Shown here one piece after another: positions 17,004 through 25,695 of a stretch of DNA of 64,000 bases. Within the stretch, counting starts at the first letter, position 1. Every line of letters starts with the position of its first letter. The notes under the pieces were generated by a model. The model worked only from the letters and a program-made list of their open reading frames with translations. It did not search any database and was not told where the DNA came from. The position numbers and the translations under genes were made by a program. The DNA is from Tenacibaculum finnmarkense (lineage in GTDB: Bacteria > Bacteroidota > Bacteroidia > Flavobacteriales > Flavobacteriaceae), in NCBI RefSeq assembly GCF_900239185.1, contig NZ_OENA01000090.1, positions 1 through 64,000 on the forward strand. The letters run 5' to 3'.

Positions 17004-17813
17004 ATGAAAATAAAAATTGCACTAATAGTAATACTAATGTTTTTTTCAAGGAATCTTTTTGCCCAAAAAGATTCCATTGTTAATTTTTTTGATAAGAAAG
17101 GAATAATTACTAAAAATAAAGAAAAGGCACGCTCTTTTCAGATTATCACTAAAAAAGAAGATTCCTTGTGGCTGGTAAGAAATTTTAGAAAAAGTGGAAC
17201 ACTATATAATTATTCGTATAGTATATCTAAAGAAAATAAAGTAAAAAGAGGCAAGTCAGTTTTTTTCAATAAATACGGAAAAAAAACAGGTGAATTATTT
17301 TATGACCAAAAAGGGAATAAACAAGGTAAAAGCCAAAGATGGTTTGATAATGATAGTTTAAATATTACAGGTTTTTATCTAGCGGGTAAAAGAGAAGGTA
17401 TTTGGAAAGCTTATCATTATAATGGAAAACTAGCGGCAAGAGTTGTTTTTAAAAATGATAGTGTTTTAAAAACAACATATTACAATAATAATAATAACAC
17501 TGAGCTTGTTGCTAATAAAGAGGCGTTAAAACATATAAAACCTATTTTTAAGGGCGGAAATAAAAAGTATATCAAAAATTTAAAAAGGTTAACTAAAAAG
17601 ATAACTTTTAAAGTTAAAGGAAAAATAATTGTTAATTATATCATTGATGTTAACGGAACTATTAAAGATGTTACTATCGATGAAAAAATGCCTGAAAAAC
17701 TTAAAAAAGAAATTATTGTCTTTTTTGAAAACTTAAAAGGTTGGGAGCCTGCCGTGCATTTAAATAGAAAAATTCCATATAATTTTTCTCAGCCATTAAA
17801 TTTTAACAATTAA
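17004..17813 (+). CDS. Exported protein with MORN-like repeats and TonB C-terminal-like domain
   Basis: ATG 17004 is chosen over 16953 because it directly begins a signal peptide (MKIKIALIVILMFF...FAQ). The next 120 residues hold two to three NG-type repeats (YGKKTGELFYDQKGNKQGKS, GKREGIWKAYHYNGKLAARV). The last 90 residues resemble the TonB C-terminal domain: KGKIIVNYIIDVNGTIKDVTI then LKGWEPAVHLNRKIPYNF. Unlike classic TonB there is no proline-rich spacer, and the only hydrophobic segment looks cleavable. It may therefore be a periplasmic receptor-contacting protein rather than an energy transducer. The stop codon abuts the start of the next gene, so the two are likely co-transcribed. Confidence 0.75.
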   Translation: MKIKIALIVILMFFSRNLFAQKDSIVNFFDKKGIITKNKEKARSFQIITKKEDSLWLVRNFRKSGTLYNYSYSISKENKVKRGKSVFFNKYGKKTGELFYDQKGNKQGKSQRWFDNDSLNITGFYLAGKREGIWKAYHYNGKLAARVVFKNDSVLKTTYYNNNNNTELVANKEALKHIKPIFKGGNKKYIKNLKRLTKKITFKVKGKIIVNYIIDVNGTIKDVTIDEKMPEKLKKEIIVFFENLKGWEPAVHLNRKIPYNFSQPLNFNN

Positions 17814-18755
17814 ATGCAAAATAAAATAACATCACTTTTTAATATAAAATATCCGATTATTCAAGGCGGAATGGTTTGGGTTTCTGGTTGGAAATTGGCA
17901 TCCGCAGTTTCTAATGCTGGCGGATTGGGCTTAATTGGCGCAGGGTCGATGTATCCTGAGGTTTTGCGTGAGCATATTCAAAAATGCAAAAAAGCAACCG
18001 ATAAACCTTTCGGTGTAAATGTGCCGATGTTGTATCCTGATATTCAAAAAATCATGGATATTATCATCGAAGAAGGTGTTAAAATTGTTTTTACATCCGC
18101 AGGAAATCCAAAAACTTATACAGCCTTTTTAAAAGAAAAAGGAATTACCGTAGTACACGTAGTAAGTTCTGTGAAATTTGCCTTAAAAGCCGAAGCGGCA
18201 GGCGTAGATGCTGTTGTTTGTGAGGGTTTTGAAGCAGGTGGACATAACGGACGAGAAGAAACTACCACGCTTACTTTAATTCCGATGGTTAAAGAAAAAG
18301 TGGAAATTCCTGTAATTTCGGCAGGCGGAATTTCATCAGGAAAAGCGATGTTAGCAACCATGATTTTAGGAGCAGATGGCGTTCAAATAGGAAGTCGTTT
18401 TGCGGCAACTTTAGAATCGTCAGCGCATGCTAATTTTAAGCAAACTATAATTGACGTTAAAGATGGCGACACACATTTAACCTTAAAAGAATTAGCCCCT
18501 GTTCGTTTGATAAAAAATAAGTTTTATAATGATGTGCAAGATTTGTATAAACAAAATCCTACTGTTGAAGAAATCAAGGAATTATTAGGAAGAGCAAGAG
18601 CAAAGAAAGGAATGTTTGAAGGCGATTTAAACGAAGGAGAACTTGAAATTGGTCAAGTTGCAGGATTAATTCATCAGATAAAATCAGCAAAAGAAGTTTT
18701 AGAAGAAATTGTTACAGAATTTGAACAGATTAAAGATAGTTTAAAGTTTTTATAA
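17814..18755 (+). CDS. Nitronate monooxygenase / FabK-like flavin oxidoreductase
   Basis: 313-aa TIM-barrel FMN protein of the NPD (2-nitropropane dioxygenase) family. Motifs: PIIQGGMVWVSG at the N-terminus, GGLGLIGAGS, KPFGVNVPML, the active-site GFEAGGHNG with His144, and the FMN phosphate-binding ISAGGISSG followed by GADGVQIGSRFAAT. The family contains nitronate-detoxifying enzymes and the FabK enoyl-ACP reductases, which sequence reading alone does not separate; no other fatty-acid gene is adjacent. ATG start directly follows the stop codon of the TonB-like gene. Confidence 0.85.
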   Translation: MQNKITSLFNIKYPIIQGGMVWVSGWKLASAVSNAGGLGLIGAGSMYPEVLREHIQKCKKATDKPFGVNVPMLYPDIQKIMDIIIEEGVKIVFTSAGNPKTYTAFLKEKGITVVHVVSSVKFALKAEAAGVDAVVCEGFEAGGHNGREETTTLTLIPMVKEKVEIPVISAGGISSGKAMLATMILGADGVQIGSRFAATLESSAHANFKQTIIDVKDGDTHLTLKELAPVRLIKNKFYNDVQDLYKQNPTVEEIKELLGRARAKKGMFEGDLNEGELEIGQVAGLIHQIKSAKEVLEEIVTEFEQIKDSLKFL

Positions 18756-18760
18756 TTTTT

Positions 18761-18860
18761 TTTGAAGCAATTTCCCGCTTTCCGCACTCGCTTTTTTTAT
18801 TTTTTTAGAAAAAAAAATAAAAAAGAGCTCAAACAAAGCTTCAATCGGGGCTAGGGATTT
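18761..18860. repeat. REP-like repeat, inverted partner of 271-360
   Basis: Runs TTTGAAGCAATTTCCCGC, TTTCCGCACTCGCTTTTTTTA, an A/T tip, AAAAAAGAGCTCAAACAAAGC, TTCAATCGGGGCTAGGGATT. It is the near-exact reverse complement of 271-360 and shares its architecture with 10038-10171. Confidence 0.75.
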
Positions 18861-18917
18861 GAGTTTTATTTTAACTTTTTTGTAAGTTATTTAATTTTTA
18901 AACAGACTTTAAAACAT

Positions 18918-18949
18918 AAAAAGGAAGCTGTTTAAAGCTTCCTTTTTTA
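18918..18949. terminator. Bidirectional terminator between nitronate monooxygenase-like gene and ribB
   Basis: AAAAAGGAAGC, loop TGTTTAAA, GCTTCCTTTTTT. Confidence 0.88.
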
Positions 18950-18983
18950 TCTTATAAAATAATAAGTTTATAAAAATATATAT

Positions 18984-20126
18984 CTAATAATTTACATAAT
19001 CTACAATTTCTAAACCATAACCAATCATACCAACACGTTTGGTTTGTTGGCTGTTAGAAACTAAACGTAATTTACTAATATGTAAGTCGTGTAATATTTG
19101 TGCTCCAATACCAAAATCTTTGTTATCCATGCTAACCTTTGGGGCTTTCATTTCTCCATTGGCTTGGTTTTCTTTTAAACCACGTAAACGGTTTAATAAA
19201 TTTAATGCCTGGTTTTGTTGATTGATAAAAAGAATAGCTCCTTTACCTTGATCATTCATTACCTTAAACATTTTATCTAGTTTTTTATCAGCATTACTAG
19301 TTAATCTTCCAAGAATATCATTATTAATTAAGGTCGAATTTATTCTTGTTAAAACAGGATCTTTTTTAGTCCAAGTTCCTTTTGTTAAGGCAATATGAAG
19401 TTGATTATTGGTCGTTTGCTCGTAAGCTCTTAAGCGAAATTCACCAAAACGAGTTTGAATATTAAAATCTTCCTTCTTTTCAATTAAAGAATCATGCTCC
19501 ATTCTATAAGCAACTAAATCTTCAATAGAAACAATTTTTAAATCGAATTTTTTAGCTACTTTTAAAAGTTGAGGTAAACGTGCCATTGTACCATCATCAT
19601 TCATTATTTCAACAATAACTCCTGCGGGTTGTAAGCCTGCTAAACGCGCAAAATCAATAGCTGCTTCGGTATGCCCGGTTCTTCTTAATACACCACCGTT
19701 TTTTGCTCTTAAAGGAAAAATATGCCCAGGACGTGCAAGGTCGGCAGGTTTTGTATCAGCATCAATTAAAGCTTTTATAGTAATAGCTCTATCGGAAGCA
19801 GAAATACCAGTGGTAACTCCTTTACCTCGTAAATCTACCGAAACAGTAAAGCCTGTTTCCATAGGGTCGGTATTGTTGTTAACCATCATGTTTAACTCTA
19901 ATTCTTTACAACGATCTTCGGTAAGTGGCGTACAAATTAAGCCTCTTCCGTGAGTTGCCATAAAATTAATCATTTCGGGAGTTACTTTATCAGCAGCAGC
20001 TAAAAAATCACCTTCATTTTCACGGTCTTCATCATCTACTACAATGATAACTTTTCCGTCTTTGATGTCGTTTATAGCTTCTTCAATAGTATTTAACTGA
20101 ACTTTAGCGGAGGTTTGTGTTGTCAT
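18984..20126 (-). CDS. ribB: 3,4-dihydroxy-2-butanone-4-phosphate synthase with degenerate GTP cyclohydrolase II domain
   Basis: Converts ribulose 5-phosphate to the four-carbon riboflavin precursor. The N-terminal 205 residues are a complete RibB domain: acidic metal/substrate motif VVDDEDRENEGDF at 30-41, THGRGLICTPLT at 58-69, and RRTGHTEAAIDFARLAGLQPAGVIVEI. The C-terminal 170 residues align with GTP cyclohydrolase II, but the zinc-binding cysteine stretch (normally SECxTGDxxGSxRCDC) reads STLINNDILGRLTSNAD, with every cysteine lost. GTP hydrolysis by this domain is therefore not expected, and a separate RibA must exist elsewhere. It is the last gene of the tpx-to-ribB operon; its ATG lies 2 bp after the lptF stop. 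Confidence 0.93.
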   Translation of the reverse strand: MTTQTSAKVQLNTIEEAINDIKDGKVIIVVDDEDRENEGDFLAAADKVTPEMINFMATHGRGLICTPLTEDRCKELELNMMVNNNTDPMETGFTVSVDLRGKGVTTGISASDRAITIKALIDADTKPADLARPGHIFPLRAKNGGVLRRTGHTEAAIDFARLAGLQPAGVIVEIMNDDGTMARLPQLLKVAKKFDLKIVSIEDLVAYRMEHDSLIEKKEDFNIQTRFGEFRLRAYEQTTNNQLHIALTKGTWTKKDPVLTRINSTLINNDILGRLTSNADKKLDKMFKVMNDQGKGAILFINQQNQALNLLNRLRGLKENQANGEMKAPKVSMDNKDFGIGAQILHDLHISKLRLVSNSQQTKRVGMIGYGLEIVDYVNY

Positions 20127-20128
20127 TT

Positions 20129-21577
20129 TTATGTGGTTTTCTCTTTTTTCGAGAATAGGTTTTTAAATAAGTTACTAACTGGTGAAATAAAACTTTTAAA
20201 ATCAAATAAGCCTTTATCTTTAGTGGCTCTAATTGTTAATATGATAGCCAAAGGTAGCATTAATAATATACTTAACCAAGAGCCTGTTAGGGCTGTTATA
20301 GAACTTTCTTCAGCAAGGTTTCGCCCAAAGGTATTCGTGAAAAAATAAAGGACGTATATGGCAATAGCTAAAATCATGGGTAAGCCCATTCCTCCTTTTC
20401 GAATAATAGAGCCTAGCGGAGCACCGATAAAAAATAATAATAAACAAGAAAGTGAAAAAGCAACTCTATTGTAAAATTCAATATCATACAAGTTTAAGTA
20501 TTTTCTTTTTCGCTTTAAGGTTTCTTTGTTTGAATTGTTATTGTTTATACTGCGATCAATTTTAGAACTAGCGGTATTTAATATATTTTCTTTTTCAACA
20601 AGATTAAAGTTATCTAAGGTGTTTTTTGATAGCTTTTTATTAACTAATGAATCAGGGTAGGTATGTAAATCTTCTACTTTGATTCCTGAAAATAAATTTT
20701 TAGCCCTACTATTAATAAAGGCATCATAATTGTTTTTAAGAGTAGGAATAGTGTCTTTTAGTTGCGACAGGCTAAGCATGTTGTACTGCGTTTTATAGCG
20801 CTCTTCCTCTAGGTTATCGCCACTTAAAGATGAAATATCAATGTTAATGGTGTATTGGTCAAAATTGGCGTATGAAGCAGGCATTTTTTGACGCTCTTTA
20901 AGCGGAGACCCATTTCTTATATGATGTTCAAAATAATAACCGTTTTCTAAAATTAAGGTCATGTATCTACTTCCATCTTCAGAAATTATTTTCCCTTTTT
21001 TAGCCGTTATAATTTTGTTATTCCCTTTTTTAGCAGATAAATCATAAATCATCACTTCTTCTAAAAGGTTGTCTTTTTCTCCGTATTTTTTTTTGAATTT
21101 AATTTGAAAATTTGGCAATTCAGTATTAAAACTACCAGCAACTAAAGCAATTGAAGGTTGTTTCTTTTTAATGTTAACGCGCATATTTAATTGCTTTAAC
21201 ATAGCATACGGATATACATTGTTTAAAAAAACAAAGTTTAAAGCACTTAAAAACAAGGTTAAAAATACTAAAGAACGCACCATTCTGGGCAAGGAAATAC
21301 CTGCTGATTTTGCAGCGGCAAACTCATAATTTTCAGACAAAGTACCTAAGGTCATTATCGAAGAAAGTAAGACCCCAATAGGCAATGCCTGTGGGGTAAC
21401 AAGTAGGGTGGTGTACCAAAGGAATTTTAAAATAATCCCAATACTAATTCCTTTACCTGCAAAATTTTCAAAAGCAAGCCATAAAACTTGCATTACCAAT
21501 ACAAAAAGTATGATTAAAAATGTAGCGAAGAAAGGCTTTAAGAAGCTTTTTAAAATGTATTTGTCTAATGTTTTCAC
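20129..21577 (-). CDS. LptF/LptG-family permease
   Basis: Inner-membrane subunit of the lipopolysaccharide transporter, pairing with LptB and pushing LPS toward the periplasmic bridge. The start is placed at GTG 21577, which gives the usual beginning KTLDKYILKSFLKPFFATFL; an ATG upstream at 21646 would add 23 unlikely residues. The layout is typical of the YjgP/YjgQ family: transmembrane helices in the first 110 residues (ILFVLVMQVLWLAF, TLLVTPQALPIGVLLSSIMTL), a large periplasmic jelly-roll domain, then three C-terminal helices (LSCLLLFFIGAPLGSIIRKGG, ILAIAIYVLYFF, LSILLMLPLAIILTI). LptF and LptG cannot be told apart here. The partner is not in the window. Confidence 0.9.
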   Translation of the reverse strand: MKTLDKYILKSFLKPFFATFLIILFVLVMQVLWLAFENFAGKGISIGIILKFLWYTTLLVTPQALPIGVLLSSIMTLGTLSENYEFAAAKSAGISLPRMVRSLVFLTLFLSALNFVFLNNVYPYAMLKQLNMRVNIKKKQPSIALVAGSFNTELPNFQIKFKKKYGEKDNLLEEVMIYDLSAKKGNNKIITAKKGKIISEDGSRYMTLILENGYYFEHHIRNGSPLKERQKMPASYANFDQYTINIDISSLSGDNLEEERYKTQYNMLSLSQLKDTIPTLKNNYDAFINSRAKNLFSGIKVEDLHTYPDSLVNKKLSKNTLDNFNLVEKENILNTASSKIDRSINNNNSNKETLKRKRKYLNLYDIEFYNRVAFSLSCLLLFFIGAPLGSIIRKGGMGLPMILAIAIYVLYFFTNTFGRNLAEESSITALTGSWLSILLMLPLAIILTIRATKDKGLFDFKSFISPVSNLFKNLFSKKEKTT

Positions 21578-21663
21578 AAAAGCAAAGATAATGGTTAGGT
21601 GTATAAAATAATAAGTTTTGTTAATGATTTTTAAAGGCATTAACAAAACTTTATTTTATTGGG

Positions 21664-22317
21664 TTAATCGATGAAGTATCCTTGTTTTAAGTATTTATCT
21701 TTATTAAAGGAAAATAAATTTTTTGAAATTGGCTGATTACTTTTAAATTTGGTAATCGTAAAGGTTGTTTCAGCTCCGTTTGAGCCTATTTGAACTAATT
21801 TATAAATATGTTTTGTTTTGGCATCAATTCCTAGTTGAACCTTTACAATGTCAGAATTACTATCAATAGGAGTTAAAGTTACATACTGTACTTTACGCCC
21901 GTTATTGTTTTTTAATTTTCCCATTGAAAAAGTATAGCCTTCTTTGTAAAAAGTTAATAATTTAGAAGGATAAATAAAACCATCTTCTTCTTCTAAATCA
22001 TTATCAGAAACAGTTATTTCTTTTTCATCTTGGTTGATAACAACAAGTTTTTTATTATCAAAAATAAAGGTGTTTCCTAAATAATTTAAGTTGTATTTTT
22101 CACCAGAAAGTGTAATTTCTCCTCGTATAGGTGGGTCATTAGTGATGCCAGCTTCTTTATTTATTAAAGAGGAATTAAAACCAATAACCATATTGTGGTA
22201 AGCGCCCATTTTTGTAGAAACGTCGTTTAATAAGGTTTTTGCTTGGTTAGCAGTGTTTTGACCTACGGTATGTAAACTAATACATAATCCGATAGCTAAT
22301 AATATTATTTTTCTCAT
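21664..22317 (-). CDS. lolA: LolA-like outer-membrane lipoprotein carrier
   Basis: Periplasmic chaperone that ferries lipoproteins from the inner to the outer membrane. ATG 22317 is chosen because it starts the signal peptide MRKIILLAIGLCISLHTVGQ; the open frame extends 23 codons further up, overlapping ftsK, with no signal-like sequence. The mature part shows the open-barrel pattern with IRGEITLSGEKYNLNYLGNTFIFD and DNKKLVVINQDEKEITVSD, as in Bacteroidota LolA. It lies directly downstream of ftsK and upstream of lptF, linking the two envelope transport routes in one operon. Confidence 0.88.
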   Translation of the reverse strand: MRKIILLAIGLCISLHTVGQNTANQAKTLLNDVSTKMGAYHNMVIGFNSSLINKEAGITNDPPIRGEITLSGEKYNLNYLGNTFIFDNKKLVVINQDEKEITVSDNDLEEEDGFIYPSKLLTFYKEGYTFSMGKLKNNNGRKVQYVTLTPIDSNSDIVKVQLGIDAKTKHIYKLVQIGSNGAETTFTITKFKSNQPISKNLFSFNKDKYLKQGYFID

Positions 22318-22354
22318 GTTTTGTTTTTTCCTCTGTTTTCCAGAATAGTTACAC

Positions 22355-25282
22355 TTATTTTTTTTCGTTTTCCAATAATTGTTCAAGTGCTATAAAATCA
22401 GGAACTAAAACCATTCTAGCCTTACTTCCTTCAAAAGGACCTACAATACCAGCGGCTTCTAATTGATCAATAATTCTACCGGCTCTGTTGTAGCCTAATT
22501 TTAATTTACGTTGCAATAAGGATGCTGAACCCTGTTGTGCGGTAATGATTACTTCAGCTGCATTTTTAAACAATTTATCTCTGTCTGCAATGTCAACATC
22601 AACATTTGTGCCACTTTCTTCACCAACATATTCTGGTAATAAATAAGCACTTGGGTATGCCCGCTGCGAGCCTATAAAATCAGTTATTCTTTCTACCTCT
22701 GGTGTATCAACAAAAGCACATTGAACACGAATTAATTCATTTCCTCCTGAATAAAGCATATCTCCACGACCAATTAATTGATCGGCTCCTGGTGCGTCTA
22801 AAATAGTTCTGGAATCAATTTTTGAAGTTACTCTAAAAGCAATTCTAGCCGGGAAATTCGCTTTAATAATACCGGTAATTACGTTTACAGATGGACGTTG
22901 TGTGGCTACAATTAAATGAATTCCGATGGCACGTGCTAATTGTGCTAAACGAGCAATTGGTGTTTCAACCTCTTTACCTGCTGTCATAATTAAATCGGCA
23001 AATTCATCAATTACTAACACGATATATGGTAAAAATTTATGCCCATTTTCAGGGTTTAATTTTCGAGCTTTAAACTTAACATTATACTCTTTAATGTTAC
23101 GAACCATGGCGTTTTTAAGCAAGTCGTAACGAGCGTCCATTTCCATACAAAGTGAATTTAAAGTATGTACAACTTTGGTGGTATCGGTAATAATAGCTTC
23201 TTCGGAATCAGGTAATTTCGCTAAATAATGACGTTCAATTTTATTAAATAAAGTTAATTCGACTTTCTTCGGGTCAACCAAAACAAATTTTACTTCCGCA
23301 GGATGTTTTTTGTATAAAAGCGATGTTAAAACAGCATTTAATCCTACTGACTTTCCTTGCCCAGTTGCACCTGCCATTAATAAGTGAGGCATTTTAGCTA
23401 AATCAACAACTAAAGTTTCGTTTGCAATCGTTTTTCCTAAAGCAATTGGAAGTTCCATTTCGCTATCTTGAAACTTCTGAGAAGCAATAGCAGAATGCAT
23501 AGAAACAATGGTCGATTTTTGATTAGGAACCTCAATACCAATTGTTCCTTTTCCCGGAATTGGCGCAATAATACGAATTCCTAAGGCAGACAGCGATAAA
23601 GCAATATCATCTTCTAAATTTTTAATTTTTGAAATTCTAACTCCAGCATTTGGTACAATTTCATATAAGGTAATGGTAGGACCAACGGTTGCTTTAATGT
23701 CTGAAATACCAATTTTATAGTTTTGAAGCGTGGTTACAATTCGTTTTTTATTGGCCTCTAATTCATCAGAATCAATAGAGATAACTTCATTGTATTGTTT
23801 TAATAAATCAAAGGTTGGGAATTTGAAATGCCCTAAATCAAGGGTAGGATCAAATTCACCAAAATCTTTTAATAAAGCATCCGATAGGTTTTGGGTAACA
23901 CTTTTCTCTTCTACATGTTTTTCAACAGAAACCTCAATTTCTTCTGCGATCGGTTCTTCTATTTTTTCTTCGGAAGGCTTTTCAAGTATAAATTCTTTGA
24001 TTATAGGTTTTTCAACAATAGGTTTTATAATTGCTGTATCTTCCTGTATTGGCGCTTCTTCTTTTACAGGTTCTTTAGTAATAATTGCTGCTATTTCAGG
24101 TTTTTCAATAACAGGTTCTTTTATAAGAATATCTTCTTGTATTGGCGCTTCTTCTTTTACAGGTTCTTTAGTAATAGTTGCTGCTATTTCAGGTTTTTCA
24201 ACAACAGGTTCTTTTATAGGAATATCTTGCTGTATTGGCGCTTTTTCTTCTTCAATAATAGCTTGCTCAACAATGGGTTGTTTCTCTATTAAAGGTTCAT
24301 TTTTTAATGTTTTATTTATAGATGATCGGTCTATTAAATGTTCGTTTATTAAAGCTTCTTTTATCGCTGCTTTATCAGTTAATTCGTCGCTTATAAGACT
24401 TTCATTAACAGGAAGGGTATCTAAAGAAATATGGTCTTCTTCCTGATAAATAATTTCGTTAGAAAATGTTGTATTAGGGTGTAGGTTTTCAATAGGTAAC
24501 TCAAAAACAGGGTCAGGAGTTTCTTGTAGATCTTCAACAACTCTAGGTGTTTTATGTTGTGTATTATTATTTACAGGAGTTTCAGGGCGTTTTTGGGTAT
24601 TTAAAATACGTTCTTTTTCGGCAGCTATTGCCGCCTCATTTATTTGGGCTTCTTTTATTTGTTCTTCTTTAAGCTGGTTTTCTTTGGCTATTTTTATTCT
24701 TTCATTAATTTTTTCTGGCGTAATTTTAAATCTAATAATAAGATATGCCACTAAGAAGAAAAGTAATAAAATAACGACTCCTGCTTTTCCTAAAAAGGCT
24801 TGAAAATAAGCATTCAATTCAAAGCCGATAATCCCTGGTAAAACAGCATTTTGAGCAGATGAAAAACCCAAGGCAACTGCAATCCATATCATCGATAATA
24901 ATCCCCAATTCCAAGAAGTTATTATTTTTCTTAAATTAGTTTGTAATAAAATTCGAGCACCTGTTAAAAAAAGGGCTACAGGTATTACAAAACTACCCAA
25001 ACCAAATCCTTTATAAACAAAAAAGTTACTTAGTTTAGCACCAATTTTACCTAGTAAATTTTGAGTAACAATAGCCCTATTTGAAAATTCAGATAAGGTG
25101 CTTTGATCTTCTTGCCAACAAAAGAAAAAAGAAATAAAAGCAACGGTTAAGAATATTGAAAAAAGGACTAAAAATGCACCTAAAATAGTTAGGTTGTGTT
25201 TTATTAAAAAAAAAGAAGCTAGCTTTATAAACGAATTATCTCTAGGTTGTTTCTTTAAATTTGGTGTTTTTCTTTTTGCCAT
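22355..25282 (-). CDS. ftsK: DNA translocase FtsK
   Basis: Septum-anchored motor that pumps DNA and helps resolve chromosome dimers during division. 975 aa. The N-terminal 190 residues carry four transmembrane helices (IFLTVAFISFFF, GSFVIPVALFLTGARILL, LLSMIWIAVALGF, AGVVILLLFFLVAYLII). Residues about 200-480 are a Glu/Pro/Ile-rich linker containing a 31-residue tandem repeat. The motor follows, with Walker A GATGQGKS near 638-645, VLVDPKKVELTLF, Walker B-type YIVLVIDEFADLI, and ARAIGIHLIVATQRPSVNVITG. The C-terminal 65 residues are the winged-helix gamma domain (QQGSASLLQRKLKLGYNRAGRI region) that reads KOPS-type sites. It lies 27 bp after dgkA. Confidence 0.97.
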   Translation of the reverse strand: MAKRKTPNLKKQPRDNSFIKLASFFLIKHNLTILGAFLVLFSIFLTVAFISFFFCWQEDQSTLSEFSNRAIVTQNLLGKIGAKLSNFFVYKGFGLGSFVIPVALFLTGARILLQTNLRKIITSWNWGLLSMIWIAVALGFSSAQNAVLPGIIGFELNAYFQAFLGKAGVVILLLFFLVAYLIIRFKITPEKINERIKIAKENQLKEEQIKEAQINEAAIAAEKERILNTQKRPETPVNNNTQHKTPRVVEDLQETPDPVFELPIENLHPNTTFSNEIIYQEEDHISLDTLPVNESLISDELTDKAAIKEALINEHLIDRSSINKTLKNEPLIEKQPIVEQAIIEEEKAPIQQDIPIKEPVVEKPEIAATITKEPVKEEAPIQEDILIKEPVIEKPEIAAIITKEPVKEEAPIQEDTAIIKPIVEKPIIKEFILEKPSEEKIEEPIAEEIEVSVEKHVEEKSVTQNLSDALLKDFGEFDPTLDLGHFKFPTFDLLKQYNEVISIDSDELEANKKRIVTTLQNYKIGISDIKATVGPTITLYEIVPNAGVRISKIKNLEDDIALSLSALGIRIIAPIPGKGTIGIEVPNQKSTIVSMHSAIASQKFQDSEMELPIALGKTIANETLVVDLAKMPHLLMAGATGQGKSVGLNAVLTSLLYKKHPAEVKFVLVDPKKVELTLFNKIERHYLAKLPDSEEAIITDTTKVVHTLNSLCMEMDARYDLLKNAMVRNIKEYNVKFKARKLNPENGHKFLPYIVLVIDEFADLIMTAGKEVETPIARLAQLARAIGIHLIVATQRPSVNVITGIIKANFPARIAFRVTSKIDSRTILDAPGADQLIGRGDMLYSGGNELIRVQCAFVDTPEVERITDFIGSQRAYPSAYLLPEYVGEESGTNVDVDIADRDKLFKNAAEVIITAQQGSASLLQRKLKLGYNRAGRIIDQLEAAGIVGPFEGSKARMVLVPDFIALEQLLENEKK
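24001..24250 (-). repeat. 93-bp tandem repeat in the ftsK linker
   Basis: Copies with starts at 24051, 24144 and 24237 (string GGCGCTT) are spaced exactly 93 bp, 31 codons. They encode EKPEIAA, TKEPVKEEAPIQED, IKEPV repeats. Two copies are nearly identical and a third is partial. Confidence 0.85.
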
Positions 25283-25309
25283 GTATTGATGTTAGAAATA
25301 AATTGAACG

Positions 25310-25690
25310 CTACAATATAGCTATTATTTTAGGAAGGTAAATTATGCCAGCAATAATCAGTGCTGTTAGTGCTGCAAAAGCAGGAGCACCCGCGGCAATA
25401 TCTTTTATAAAACCTATTCTTTCATGATAATCGGGGTGTATAAAGTCAGCAATTTTTTCAACAGCAGTATTTAAAGCCTCTGCAACTAAAACCATACCGA
25501 TTATTAAAAATTGAAACAGCCATTGTGTTTCTGACAGGTTAAAATACCAGCCCAAACAAGTAGCTAAAATACCCAAAAAAACTTGCGCTTTAATACTGTC
25601 TTCTGTTGTAATTAAAAGCCACATTCCTTTAAAAGCGAAGGTTACGCTACGTAACCTTCCTTTTATAAAACCATCGTTAGGATTTTTCAT
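25310..25690 (-). CDS. Diacylglycerol/undecaprenol kinase family protein
   Basis: 126-aa small integral membrane kinase of the DgkA family. In Gram-positives the members phosphorylate undecaprenol; in proteobacteria, diacylglycerol. The signature is EALNTAVEKIADFIHPDYHERIGFIKDIAAGA, whose Glu and Asp residues coordinate Mg-ATP. Three hydrophobic helices are visible (VFLGILATCLGWYF, FQFLIIGMVLVA, FAALTALIIAGIIYLP). The length matches the family. It is 5 bp after tpx and 27 bp before ftsK, so it is in the same operon. Confidence 0.9.
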   Translation of the reverse strand: MKNPNDGFIKGRLRSVTFAFKGMWLLITTEDSIKAQVFLGILATCLGWYFNLSETQWLFQFLIIGMVLVAEALNTAVEKIADFIHPDYHERIGFIKDIAAGAPAFAALTALIIAGIIYLPKIIAIL

Positions 25691-25695
25691 AAATA

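Noticed and set aside
23730..24446. Plus-strand open frames of 238 and 133 codons opposite ftsK
   Set aside because: They lie wholly antisense to the repetitive linker of ftsK; low-complexity Ser/Ile/Phe-rich products and the repeat pattern show they are shadows.
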